From Cerrena zonata (taxonomy: Eukaryota > Basidiomycota > Agaricomycetes > Polyporales > Cerrenaceae), in NCBI GenBank assembly GCA_038087015.1, contig JASBNA010000014.1, positions 558,001 to 622,000 of the forward strand: a stretch of DNA of 64,000 nt, in the 5' to 3' direction. The notes beneath the pieces were generated by a model, which saw nothing but the letters and a program-made list of their open reading frames with translations, did not search any database and was not told the origin of the DNA. Below, in pieces: positions 35,032 to 48,669 of the stretch (position 1 is its first letter; every line of letters begins with the position of its first letter). The translations under genes were made by a program, and so were the position numbers.

Positions 35032-38000
35032 TCAATCCTCCAACTTTGAAAGATCAATAATGGTAAATTGACCAAGCCTGGAACCAACAGCATAATACTT
35101 CCCATGGAACCTGAATGTAGCCCTATTGTCTGAGTACTCTCCTCCTCTCTTTGAACCTGCTATCCAAGCCAACTTTTTCCCAGAAGTGTTAGAAATAATC
35201 CAGCCATTCTCTTCCTTGAACTGAACTTCTGATGTTTGTGGCTCCCATGAAGTTGTCTCTGTATCCAACAAGATTCCTGTGGATACATCACATATATAGT
35301 GTTTTTCATTGGTTATAAATTGTAGCATTTTGCTATCAGATGAAAATGCAAGAGATCTACTTGAATGCATAGGAATAGTGTGCTCAAGGTCTTCTTCAGA
35401 AGTGCACCATAGATATATGTTACTTCCAGTCATTGATGCTATCCACTGTCCATCTGGGGAGCATCTAACAATATATGCCATATTTCTACCCCCAAGGAGC
35501 TTTTTGCTCAAATTCTTTGTGGAAATATTCCAGATGGAGATGAAGTCATCATCAAATGTGGCATAAGCTACTGTTTGGTTATCAGGCAAGATGGCTAATG
35601 AGCACACATGACTCTCAGTCATCAACTGGGTGTGATGCAACTGCTTCCCTGTTTGTGTCTCCCAAATTGAGACTGAGCCATCTTTTGAGCCAGTTGCAAT
35701 GATGGTCCCATCACTTGAGAACTCAACACAATTGATAGCAGGTAGAGGTTCCTCTGCCTTTCTCATCCCAGAGCTATGTCCTAACACATCCCATATGCGC
35801 ACCATCCCGTCATGAGAGGCAGATACAAGGGTCTGTCCATTGGGTGAGAAGCAGAGTGACATCACAGTTGAAGTGTGACCTTTAAGGATATTTACTAGAT
35901 CTCCTGATTCAGCATCCCAGAGGCAAATTGTTGAATCTTTACCTCCTGATGCAATGATATCACCTTTGGGTGAGATAGCTATAGCATATATATCACCAGT
36001 ATGTTCTCTAAGGACTTTCAGGCATGTCCCTGTCTCAACATCCCAGATGCATACAGTTCTATCATCTGCACCAGATACTATCCTTATACTATCAGGGAGA
36101 AAGATGGCACTTCTGACTGTATCAGTATGACCCTCAAGTATACATACTAAGTTCCCTGTATCAGCATTCCAAATATGAATGTTGTGCTTAGCAGTGACAA
36201 TGAGCTTGCCATCAGGGGAGAAGGAAATGGAGTGGGTCTCAGAGATATTATCTGCCTGTAGAAGTTGCTCTCTAGTGACAGCATCCCATATCTTGAAGTC
36301 ACTATGTCTTGACCCAGCAACAATCTTCTTTCCATCTGGGGAGTAAGCTACATACTGATATTCCTTATCAGTGGAAATGCTATGTAATGGGGCACCTGAT
36401 GCAAAATCCCATATGCAAAGAGTCTTGTCATCAGATACAGAGACAATCTCAGCTGGTCTGTGTGGATCTGGACAGAAATCAACAGCATAAACCCAGTCTT
36501 TATGACCCCTCATAATATTCAAAGGAGTTCCTGAGTCAGCATGCCAAGTACATAGTGTCTGATCATGGGAGCCTGTAATAATAAAGTGTCCATCAGGTGA
36601 GTACTTCAATGAAGTGACAGAATCTGTATGACCCTCCATCACACTGAGACAAGGCCCCCATCCACTATCTCTTTTAGTTATCAACTGCAATGCTGGCATA
36701 TGCTGATAGTTTGGGGCATACATCTCCTGGAGCAGGCAGGTGGGCATCATAGGTAAAGCTGAAATATAGATCTGCATAGGATCCATTTCAATAGGCAAAA
36801 TATATTCCAAGATAAATCTGTATCCATCATTGAGCAGTGATGGGATTTGCTTGTCCACATCTAGACCTGTGATATTCTAAAAACAGTTAGATATTGAGTT
36901 ATCTATATCACAGTTATCACTTACCTGTACCCACTGTTGGACACTGGATAATGCTGGTGCAGCAGAACTGAGTCTCCCCATAACACTAAGGGCACCAAAC
37001 CACAGAAGAAGGTCCCTCTTCAGAAACTCTTGTAAAAGTATGAGTAAAGCATTTGATGTTTGTGAAGAAACCATATGTGCTGGCCAGTGGAGACAGGCAT
37101 ATGCAATGTGTGCAGAAACAGGGACCTGTTGTTTCATCTGCAATACACCAGGTTTCATCAGCAGAGCAAGGCATTTGGAAGCAAATGCCTGATGATGAGT
37201 CAGTGGGTTGATAAAGAACTGGGGATCTGTGCATCTAGCATTATCAATCAGAAATTGAGGGAAACTAGCATGAACAGGCTGGATTTCAATGTTTGTATCA
37301 TCACAGGGTAGAATCACAGAGGCCATCTGTGAAACAATATCCATGACATCATCCACTGGTATGCCAGTCAAAGACTCAAGTGTTTGTGGGGATACTTGGT
37401 CTTGTAACAAGGCAACACTAGCCAGGACATCAAGAACCATTTTTGAGTAGTTAGACTCTGGAAAGCTTTGTTGGAGCACATTGAGATACAGCATATCCAG
37501 AGGCTTTGTCATAGATGAGACAGTGCTTGTCTCAGATAACCATTGGTTGAGTCTTTCAACTGCATGCTTTGGATATTTATGTCGCAGGGACTTGAAGATA
37601 AAGTCGCAGGCAACTGAGGCATAGATGAAAAGGCCTGCTGCCCTTCCGGCGAGTTCCGCCACAATGTTAGGCCGTTCAGCTTTCAGTTCCGCCTTGAACC
37701 GAGATTTAGATAGTTCTGCCTCCACGTATCGTGCAATATCTATATTGACTACATCAAGTGGGATATCCTGAAGCTTGAATGGCCGAGCAATGTTGTGAAA
37801 CTCGGTGGAGTAAAGAGGAGTCTCAATGTGAATCTCTGGACGGGTGGTCAAGAGGATCCGCAATGGAAGCGAGCATTGATGAATATTCTTCATCAGCAGA
37901 TACAGCAAACGAGCGACGTCGTCTTGACCAGACTGTGTACACTCATCCACGGCATCAATGATGATGACAAAGGGGTTATGATTGGAAGGAAGGGCACGTA

Positions 38001-39307
38001 ACGGTTCCACTAGGAGAGCATCAAGCTGGTGTTCGAGTTGCATGGTCTCGTTTGAGCGTACATAGGCGCGTACGGCATCGACGATGTGATGATGTAATTC
38101 TGGTATGTTTTTCGCCAGTTGGAATGCAATGGTGGGAATGACGAGATGAATGGTGCTCAATTTCTCTATCCCACGGATGAAGAAAAACGAGGCACCAAGA
38201 AGCTTCGCGTTGTCGAGCCGTTTCGCCATCTCACATGCAATAGTGGATTTCCCGGTCCCCGCTAGGCCACTGAGGATGTATACAGGGATGTTGGCAAACT
38301 CCGTATCTGCCTTCGCCCAATGCTCGAGCTCCGCTAGAAGATCGACACGAGTGCCGGCCAAGTAGTGTGTTTTGGACTGGGTGTACACCGATTGATAGCT
38401 TGCTTCTGCGATCGGTAGTGCTCGTAGGGTGTCATCGTCCTCTTCGATGAAACACGAGCATGAGCTGTGTGCAGTGTCACAAGTGGAAGTACATACCTTT
38501 GCGCGTGGCGTTTAGACGCATTTGCTATCACATCAACGATAGCGGTAAGTGATGCAGCACAGGTGAGGAACAAATGATAGATCTGCTTACTTCAAGTACA
38601 TGCATAATTACACTGACTATGCTTTCAACATTGAACACGGTTCCCGCCTGCAGAAAAATTAAAAGATTAATATTAATGTTGTTCACTTGACGAAGCGCTA
38701 CTTGTACGAACAATGAAATTCATCCTCGCGGTATTAATGCGGTCTGCGAACCCTTTCAATGCCTGTTCATCCCGAGTGCTTTTCAAGAATCGCATGAAAG
38801 CGTTCGGCTTGGAGAGCGTATCAATTTCGTCCTTAACCTCGTTGAGCGTCCTTGTCTAAATGAGTATTAAATCGAACTAAAGCGATTAAAACCGCTTACC
38901 TCACAAGCGCATCGACTCTCTCCTTGTATTCGGGAGACGTTCCTAGCTGATTTCGCACTTCATCGCGATTTGAGAGTTGGAATCGGTCCATAGCAGTACC
39001 AAACTTCTTGCTTGAATCGATGATGGTTTCCGAGAGCGACTTGATCTCCTTCGCGAGGTCTTTCCATGCTTTCTTGTTCGCCCTAGTTTTCTATAATGTC
39101 CGATCAACATAGATCCAAAGTACACAGCCGAGAGAAACATACGAGGGCCATATCTATGAGTGCACTTGCAGCATTCGCTGCCACTTTCAGACCTGGGATA
39201 GGTGCTATTTCCAGAGCGTCTTTGCCTATCTCGAGGATTGTGCGAGCTATGCCCAACACATAGTCAATACGTTCGTCTTGCGGTTCTTGATATGAGCCGA
39301 GACACAT
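35032..39307 (-). CDS. NACHT-WD40 receptor (NLR-like) B
   Basis: Seven exons on the minus strand: 39307-39143, 39090-38900, 38850-38712, 38647-38591, 38524-38497, 38441-36925 and 36876-35032; 1,313 residues with frame kept. The helical N-terminal domain (residues 1-190, with IPGLKVAANAASALIDMAL) looks MLKL-NTD-like. P-loop GLAGTGKST near 252-260, Walker B VIIIDAVDE near 350, then helices. About a dozen WD40 repeats run from residue 785 to the end, with tryptophan signatures such as CIWDFA and CLWDAE. Likely role: cytosolic sensor that oligomerises and starts a defence or incompatibility response. The repeats differ from one another, unlike the near-identical repeats of HET-E-type genes. The start follows AAG, as in gene A; sequence upstream of it is non-coding in this copy. 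Confidence 0.9.
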
Positions 39308-40299
39308 CTTCAGTAGGGGACAAGATATGTGGATATACAAGCTTCGAGAGTGAATGAGTAAGTGTTGTTTGAGAGAGAATGTGCTGGTACAGGAACACCC
39401 ATCGATCCTCGTTCTACCCGCGTGTACAGGATACTAGGCGCGTGCAGTGTCCAACCTTAACTTGACGTCGAGTGTTCTCCGATTGTGATCTAAATTCGGG
39501 AATCTCTTGTGCACGGTAAGACAAACACGTTTTTATATACAAGTCAATGACTAAGACCCCACCGTCTCCGTATAGCCCCCTTAGATAAAGCGATTCTCTT
39601 CCCTTTACAACTCGACTCCCAGCGAACAGACCTCAATCTTCCCAGCCTGAATTTGAGGACGTTGTAAAACAGTAAAACTATCAGTAACGTGCAGTCATCA
39701 AAGTGAGTCTATACTCGAGTCACCATACTCGACTCGAATGAGAAAACAAATCCATACTAGTATCTGCTTCCGGAGTCTGGCGAGACATGTCGAAACTCGA
39801 TTTTCCCGAATCGGTGAGCCTGATGTCACGGTCGGAACCTATGCTCTGTGAGGAAATACCTTGACTCAGGTGATGGCTTCTAGAGGAACAGGTAGTCATC
39901 GTCGAGGCAGATAACTGGAAAGTTGGTATCCACTTATGATCAATGGTCGCATCCACTGTTGACAACAGGTCGAGATTAGCCCAGGGAACCTGAAGGTAAG
40001 CGGTTAGTTGAGCGTAATCCCTAATACAATTGTGTGCTGTTCTGGTCGCTCTCGACCCCACAGAGGTCTTTACTGCTCATAAACTTACGACAAAGCGAGC
40101 TCATTACGATCGAGAATTGGGGTCATTTTCCCTGTAGTGTATTGGGGGGATAAGCTCGGAGACGACGTGTCTCTTCTAAAGAAAAACAATTTATTGTAGA
40201 CGGTGCCTGGCACCAATTTCCACGCTTCGAAAAAGGGGGATTGCCATGGTGGGCGGCATATTAGGTGGTCAATTTCTAACGATTTTCAAGTAAACCCTA

Positions 40300-43200
40300 G
40301 GAGATCGCCTGCTGTAGTATGACACAGCTGAATAGCATGCAATAGAGCGACCCACGATAAGACACACACTGTGGTGGCGGGCAGGCAAGTCCACATCGAG
40401 AATGTGAATATGAAAGAGTCAATTTTCGACAATGAATTGGCAGCCTAACATGGTAGTGGACATCGCAATGGAGAACCGAGCGATGCGCCTGCTACCTAGT
40501 TCAAGTTGGGCATCGATGAACCGTCTGTGGCCAGCGTCACAGCCAAGAGGAGTAACAGCACGATAATATGACTCGCAGAGACATGGGTTCCTAGGTATGG
40601 GAGGTTTGGGATGTGATTTCGATACGAGTAAGCCTTGAGGTGTGATACTAGAATGTTGCTCTAGGTGCGATAGAAGTCTTCATTCCGCAAGTGACGATTT
40701 ATCATGGAGACGAACGTCTGAGAGACTCCCAGCAGTCAGTCTGTCAATCAGACATCGTCAAACGACACGACTGAGAATACTAGCTAATAGACCGAGTTAG
40801 ATTCAGAAGGATGGCCCGAAAACATGAAGATGGGATACATTGGAGGGGAAACCTGCTCCCAACGTTTCCAGCCTGGTGCGACTCTCGAAATTAATCGATG
40901 GTTCAGGTTGTTTGTCAAGTGATATCTTGTATGGTATCAGTAGGTACTTACATGAATGCATCGAGATAGAACACCAAGGGCGTATATATATCCGTCGTTG
41001 AGTAAATATGCTGAGTTATTCCTGGTTTCTTCTGGGTTAAGGGACTACGATTGTCGACAAATGTTAACACTGCGGCCGCCTCTGATAGGTGCGCAAGATG
41101 CGTATATATAACGACGACGATTACTCTCGTGTTTCCGATGGGGTTTCATTCGATCAAGAAAGAGGGTCCGAGGTGAAGTGGGTGTTTGATCACATGCCAA
41201 GCACCACCGGAGACATCAACAAGTGGATATCGATGAGGTTTGCAAAATTTGACAAGGACGATCATTGGAACTAGCACAGGAGACGACGAAGGCCCAATCG
41301 TTGAAGAAGGGAGGTAGCGTAGGGCTGTACTTGATAGCAAAATATGGCGTAAGTCTATGACGATAACACCTTGGACTGCGGCACTGTCGGGGTTGGCGAG
41401 ATCGAAGGCTGGGATTGAGAGCCGAGAGGGAGACGTGGCTAATCTGTGAATATACATTATAGGGTATGAATCTAAGATATATCCGTCCAGCGAGATAGAA
41501 ACCTTCAGTGGAGAAAATACGTACAATGCGGTAAATTGTCTCAGTAAAGTGGAGATATGGACTTGGGATCAATAGGGCTTTGACTGTAGAAAGGTGGCAG
41601 AGAGCGTAGGTTACGATGGGATGAAAAGGCCTGAAGAGTATCTGGATGGTTGAGTTATCGACGTATCCGACAGAGTGATAGATGCAAACAAGACAGAGTC
41701 GGAAGGAACAGGCGGGAAAATCTAGTGGTTCGATCGGTGACGTCATCAACCAACATCGACTGCAGTCACTCACTCATCACTTCATTCGACCTCCAATATC
41801 CTCTACCCAACCTCTCTACCATTCCTCGCGATATCAATCCCACCAGTCGTCTTTTGCGCTCCACAAATCTGGTACATCCGCGTCATTATCCTCCTTCACT
41901 CTGAAACGATGCTTGACGTAAACGGATGAGCTACTCGCTGGCAACCTGTCCTCACTCCGAAGCCATGTCTCACCCACGCATAGCCAAGCTCCTCGCAGGT
42001 CTCAATCACATCGGTTGACATTGGGTTTATCACCCATACCCTCAGCGTTGACGAATGTTCTCTTTATCCTCCTCATCGTTCGCCATGTCTTTTCTTTCTC
42101 TCCTCACTCATTTATCTACTACTTGCTCCTGTCTGCGTTCTCAGTATCATTTCCGTTATTTCCGGAACCACCGCTTTCCTTGACATTACTGTCGGTCTTG
42201 GTGCATAATCTACGAGAGTCCTCATCCGCGTACTCCAACTCCTTTCTCAAGTCGAATCAAACAAGGGGTGTAAAGCCGTTTACTTGATGTGACCAAACCT
42301 CGTTTCTCCCCAACGTACGTCATCATAATACGTCTCTCCTACCCTTCCGTCTTGATTGACATTTACAGTAGGTCTGAAAACGGCGTGTCGAACAAAACAT
42401 CGTACACGCAAATACAAGACCGAGCCATGTCTACCAACTTAGCGACTCTCCGAGTCCCCCATACCAGTCTGCAGAAAGTCGAAATTACTGACGGACGTCA
42501 CAATGCTTCTTCACTCGTATAGTCCTGACATCTCCTCCATATGGGCTACTCACTCGACTTGGCCCATACATACCTCTTATCCTACCACCTTCAACTCATC
42601 CCGTCCAGCCTCGGCCGTTCTATCAGTCTTCCCAATCTCGGTCCTCAACACTACTTATGCAATCTCCTTTTGCGCTCCGAAGACCTGGTACACCGCTGTA
42701 ACTCTTCTCTGGGTTGCTTGAGGTGGTCCGAACGCGATCATTGATGGTCGGTCTTCACTCTGAAACTCACTTGATGACCCGGATATACCTGGTCAAATTG
42801 TTAATTCTGGCACCCCCAGACTTCATTCTCACAGCATCAGACTGCAAGAAACGTGTACATCGGTGCTATCGTTTTGGAGTTCGACGTGGTGCGAAACGTG
42901 GTGCGAAATAGGTACATATGTCCATGACTTCAAGCTCTCATGCTAGCCACCGACGAAGGCCGCATTGTCTTCTTCGTTGCTGTTTTATCTCACTGATTGG
43001 TTCTTATTTACTGGCTTTAGGAAGGCCTTCGAGGACCCTGCCGTGGGTTTTCGTCCTCATCCACACGGATCCACTGGCGAAATACTTCCACATCCCTACC
43101 CTCTTCACAGGAAATCGAAGTTACTTGGCATTCATCCGTGCATCACAATGCATCAATCTTTACACTCGACTCGAGCGAGAAGACACTATTTCATTTAAAT

Positions 43201-43800
43201 TAGTAACCTCGGACCATCTTCAAGACGAGACTGTCAACCATAAGTGAGTGCCGATGTTCTAGCTATTCTCCGCAGTCCTAATAGATCTAAATTATCACTT
43301 ACAGGTGATAGCGATCGCATACCACATCGCTCTCTTGGGTTGTTCTAACTCGAAACTCTCCGGCGTAATCCAAAGATTCCTTGTATCTGTCTACAGTGAG
43401 GATGGATGATCGCTACCTCACGGTCTGTCGCTCTCAAGGAAACCTGATTTACGTTCATGGATACTGTATAACGCAGTGTCTCAAATTCTATGCCGAGGTA
43501 TCTTTATCTTTGATTGTGGAACCCATATGGTACGTCACATACAACTTACTCAGGGTCATGGGTTCGCGACTGGAGCTGCTACTCGTATCAGGTCTGAAGC
43601 ACTCTCAACCCCCAACGAATCCCTTTCTTACCGCATTGAATGTTGACAGCCTCCTTTGACCTTGCCCGTCTGTCCCTCGATAACAAGCGATGATGTGCAT
43701 TCCTTGCGAACTCCCGATTTTTCATTTCCTCTTTCTCGTATTTTAGTCATAGCAAATAATATATTTGATATCCGGTCTAGCCTGTATTGTACATAATAGA
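40300..43800 (+). pseudogene. Degenerate repeat unit 1 with ZIP relics
   Basis: Shares scattered segments with the units to its right, for example the ACCGAGTTAGATTC region, GGTGACGTCATC at 41737 and CTCCACAAATCTGGTACATCCGC near 41859. ZIP traces: 42019-42075 reads like IGLTLAVDE...FVVLVFH with frameshifts; 42145-42215 gives SGTTAFLDITVGLGA against GITTPLGIAVGLGV of ZIP; 43030-43085 gives AFEDPAVGF against TFEGLGVGS. No open gene remains. It may be two partial copies. Confidence 0.5.
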
Positions 43801-43849
43801 CCAGATAGTTCCACAGACCGCATGAGCTGAACCGAGGTAATCAACGTTT

Positions 43850-46800
43850 TCCGAGAGCGTCCTGTTCGTCTAAAGGAGAGAGCACGGAAGATGGCTGGCC
43901 CCCGGTTCGACGATTATGAAACAATCGCTGTCGACACGATCACCGATGATCAATTATGCACAGCGAATTGACGGACAACTTGTAATCGGGATTCTAGAAG
44001 AGTGTGAATGAGACGGCAACGTCGGTTTCTTTTCAACGACAAAGGTGGCCTAACGAGGTAGTGATGCCGGAGTGGAACAGAGGGGTTGCTTATCCTCATG
44101 CAGTCCATCGTCGGCTTTGTAATACGTTGGAAGTTTGAAGAATCCATGAATAATGCCTCTCTGCTGAGTGCGGTAGGTGGGAGGTCTTCATATCGCAAGT
44201 CACGATCTACCATCAAGACGAGCGTCAGAATAATTCCCAGTGGTCAGCTTGACGAACGGATATCATCGAACGATTCGACCGGGAGCCATTGGGGGTAAAT
44301 GAGCCGAATACTAGGGGATAAACCGAGTTAGATTCGGCGGAATGGTCGAGGACATGAAGATGAGGCACGTCAAAGGAGAAAGATGTTTCTTGCGTTTCCA
44401 GCGTGGTGCGACTCTCAAAAGTGACCGAGGGTTACTTCACGAAGGGAGATGTTGTGAGCCGGTGCGAAATTGCTACTCCAAGGATGGTATCCCCCGATAC
44501 CTACAATCGAGTAGGGATTCAGAGCTATTTCTGTTTCGTTGCGAATCAAGGGATCACACCTGCAACTTGTGTCAACCAGGTTAATATCACGGCCGCCTAT
44601 GTAAGACCAAGAACTAGGTACAAAGAAAACGAGCTCCAAAGAAAATAAGTTGTTTCATGTTGTGCATCTTCGATACACTTTCTGTATCGCAGACGGTGTT
44701 TGACGATATACCAACTGCCACAGGGTAAACGAGGAAGCAGCGATGGGTTCGACTTGTCTGCGTATATAAACCAGAACAAGCATGGGAGTCCGCTCGCGAG
44801 ATGACGAAGAGGATTCGCCAATGAGCAGAGGAAGTGGCGTATGGTTGGATTGATAGCAATAGTGTGAGTTATACGACAGTAATCGCTTGCAATGCGATAC
44901 CGTTGGGGTCAGCGAGATCAAAGTATGGCATTGAGAACCGGGAGGGAGACGTCGTCAATCGGTGAGTATACATTATAGAGTATATTTGAGGATAGATCCG
45001 ATAGAAACATTAGATAGAGACGATACGTACAAGAGGCCTGAATCGATTCACACTGTGAATGAACTTTGGGGTACAGTAAGGGAAAGAGATGGTGCACTCG
45101 ATAGTGCTTTGGCCTTGAGGAGGTGCTGCTCTTGGGAGAGTGGATGAGTTGTGATGACATGAAGAGGCTCGAGGAGTACAGAGGGCGACGAGGTACCGGT
45201 GTATCAGACAAGGTGAGAGAGGCAAGCAAAGATGGAGAGAACAGACGAGGAAATCTAGGCTCACACTCATTGATCGGTGACGTCATCAGTCCCAGGATCG
45301 ACATCAGCCACTGCCGCTGCCACTCACTCAGACAGCCGTTCATTCGACCTCCACCACCGCTTTCAACGCTCCCCGTCCACAGTCTGCCCCTCCATCGTTC
45401 TTTTCGATCGCAATCCTAGCAGTCTCTGCGCTCCACCAACCTGGTACATCCGCGTCACCCTTCGCTCTGGGTTGCCTGACGTGTTTCGGGCGAGAGGATC
45501 ATTGACGGGCTGTTTCCGTTGAGATACATAGTCAGTTATTGCGCACGTTAAGTATCATATCGACCTTACTCTCGCTGTCAACAAGGATGCCGAGACTCTT
45601 CGTCGGTTTTCTCCACCGTGTATCCCTCTCCTTGACTCTTTATCCATATAGCATACATCTTGAACCCTCTGCAACACTCGTATGCGTTCCCTCTCTTGGA
45701 GTCCATCTCGTGCCCTCCTTTGTGGACCTCGACCCTGGGAGTCCTTGCAGCAAATATGTGTCTCCGTGTACTCTTCTTCAAGCCAAGTTAGAGTCGCTAA
45801 GGGTTGCAAGGTTCCGTGTTCGACATGATCAAAATCGATTTCCTTCACAAAGTACGTCATCATATATATTCTCTGAACCTTCTGCCTTATTAACACGAAG
45901 AACCAATACCAGTGTTCTTGCCTAATAGAACACTGGATAGACTTTGCATATCGAATTGTACTTCGTAGCTTCCGAGGCCTCCCCGACCGATTCTCGTAGA
46001 ACAAGTGGGTGACGTTGCGTTGCGACCGATGGCTAGGGAATGCATGTCGGCGAGCTTTTTACCCGTCCTATAGTCCGATCATCCCCCCTACACTTATGCC
46101 AACGAGGCGACTTCTTCCTCTTGGTATACATATTGTCTTGAAATCAACAGACATCATATACACCAGTCGTTCACGTCCAGGTCTCCAGATTCAGTGAGTT
46201 TCAGAGCCCTTTCCGTCAAATGTCAAGGAATCGCCCTCACTGAAAGCGATTCCTGATGCCTAGGAGGTACTGATTGTTTCCTGTTTCCCGTTTCCTTTTC
46301 TAACTAGCCCTGACGGCGTCTTCAATGCATACCCTACTGCAACTCTGGGCTCCAATGTATCATATCACGAGCTGGTCCGAATTCTGCTCTTCGTGCCTCG
46401 TCTGCCCCGCGATCGCAACACCAAAGTAACGTAGTCGAATGTTCAACCATATAGTCAGTTGCACCGAAATATGTGCACCACCGAAACTTCGTCTAGACTA
46501 TCGCAACATTCATGTAGGTCTACGGGACTTTTCTGGTATCTCTGATGACTGACTTCAGATCCGTAGATGATCTAGTAACCACTCCTGTAATACGTTCGGT
46601 GGTTCCCGCCAATGAGGTGTAACAACCGTTTCAAACTCTGAAGCCTAGATACAACGTGTTGTGTGTTTTGAACCATCACCCAATATATCTGATCCCCCAT
46701 CGTTGGCAACCGAAGATGGTTCACCCACCAGATGCATCGCCAGAGATCCTGAACAAACAAAAGGACCCTCGCGTGGTTCAAAATGGAATTATGCTTGTCA

Positions 46801-48660
46801 CCGTGGTGAGTTCTGAACAACCTTCTGATCATGCTTATGATATTGTCCCGAAAGTAGGTTCGACATTTCAATACACAACACCGAACATATTGTTGAAGTT
46901 GGCTCTGTCAGGGATAGGGTTCAGAGGGCAAGGTATCTTGTGTCCGAATTGAATTGGAATGGACCTCAGGCTGGATGGGCCATGTTTACGGACCTCGTTG
47001 ATACATCCATTTTAGCTCAGACTCAGAAGATCAAGAACAGCTTCAATACTCTCATTATTCTCATAAGTATTCGTCACTTTGATTATTTTGATCATGTCTC
47101 CGATTTCGATTCATCAGCTTGATCTTTCTCCGCTGTACTAACACCATTTGTCATCGAATCGTATATAGACTTGAAATCACAATACTTCCAGCCGGATCCT
47201 TCTTCACATATCCATGCCATCTCAGCTCGCTAGCCTTTCCATCAAGCCACAATACACCCGATCCTCGCAACTTGGTGAGATTCGCTCCCTCTCCGTACCC
47301 CGTCCGTTGTGGTCACTGAGCCTCGCGGTCACGCTCATCGCTGCCTCTCTGCACCTGTATTCTTTTCAATATCCTGAATTTGTTATGTATATCGCTGATT
47401 AATATAACGGTTGACCTGGAGGAGAACTATCCCTGTCACGGATATTGCGTTGTAACGTCGCAGCTTCTACTTCCAACTACCACCGGTGCTCTATCCGACA
47501 ACTCTCGTCGTCTCTCAGGACATCTAGGCAGTACGAATACGTTGGACTCCTAGAGGCATAAGCGTCTGTTACTGTTCCGGAGTGCTGCACAGGTAGCTCC
47601 ACCATTATACGGTTCTGCGAAGTATCATGTTTTGTTCTTCGTTTTTCTCATGCTAGGTACGGACGATGGCTTCATCATCTTTCTGGTTCACTGATCTGCT
47701 TGCTTACTAGCTTTCGGACGACTTTTGAGGATCCCGGCGTTGGTTTTCATCTCGGTCTACATACGAAATACTTGTACATCTCTACGTTGTCACATGAAAT
47801 CAAAGAACTCTGTGTCTAACCACTCCTCTTCGGTGTCGAGAGTTCTTCAATGATCGTTATATCAGGCCCATCGTTGCGCCCCAACCTAGTCTTTTTTTGA
47901 TATCCTCCCCAACACATCCGATCCTTTCGTAAAACTAATTGTCCTCTCTGTCTGACTTTCCACGGCCTCCGATGGTATTTGGTTTTTATCCATACGTTAA
48001 CCCTCTACACGAACGTGAAAGATATTCCCCTAAATCTATCTTTCTTAGACTTCCTCAAGACGAGACTCAGCCGCGGGCGAGTGCCAACCTTCCAGTTATT
48101 TCTCATTCAGCTGACCGATTCTATCAATCTAAACTGGCACCTGTGTTACGAAATACCAATCGGATGCAGCATCGCTCTCTCGGGCTGGCCCCACCTGAAG
48201 CTCTCTCCGGTCTAGGAGTTGAGAAAACCAGAACTTGGAGCGTTTAGATTTACCTACGGCTGACACAACTGACGACTAGCCCCAGTCCTCTATTCTTCTC
48301 ATGGCGATCTAGCCCGCGTTCATAGATACCACAAAACGCGAGATATCAAATGCTGCCAGGAGGCCTCTTTATCTTTGATTGTGCAATGGATATGGCGCGT
48401 CACATATGCCCACTCACTCACTCAGTGGATCACTCGGGGTTATGGGTTCACCAGTGGAATTGCTACCTGTATCGGGTCTGAAGGGCCCGCAACTCTCAGC
48501 GAGTTCATCTTACCACGTTCAGTGTTCGCGGCCTTTGACAGCATTGCGTGCGAGCTCCTAATTTCCTGGCTTCTCTCTCTCATGTTATATTACAATGCAC
48601 ATAATCAAAAGGCAATACAGGGATTTGATACAACTGCTCTTATTATAAGATGATATAGTC
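43850..48660 (+). pseudogene. Degenerate repeat unit 2 with ZIP relics
   Basis: Parallels unit 3 over most of its length: GACGGACAACTTGTAA near 43971, GTGCGACTCTC near 44405, GGTGACGTCATCAGTCCCAGG at 45286, and TGGGTTCACCAGTGGAATTG near 48443. ZIP traces: 45550-45605 reads IDLTLAVNKDAETL in one frame (ZIP: IGLTLAVDEDFKIL), and 47718-47775 reads TFEDPGVGFHLGLHTKYLYI (ZIP: TFEGLGVGSRLAYMDLPAKY). Small ORFs here are not supported as genes. Confidence 0.5.
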
Positions 48661-48669
48661 TACTCCTCA

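Larger units (their letters stand above)
32818..39450. repeat. Segmental duplication, copy 1 (ZIP 1 + receptor B)
   Basis: Matches 54236-60950 in order and orientation: upstream CCAAT region, ZIP gene, convergent spacer, NACHT-WD40 gene and its promoter. ZIP exons 2-7 have identical lengths in the two copies, as do receptor exons 2, 3 and 5. The match starts near TGCTTATGTCAT and ends beyond GTAGAACGAGGATCGATGG in the receptor promoters. Confidence 0.85.

Noticed and set aside
45539..45925. 128-codon ORF with a similar 129-codon ORF at 63193
   Set aside because: Similarity reflects the shared repeat unit; the frames are not those of the ZIP relic and carry no protein-family signal.
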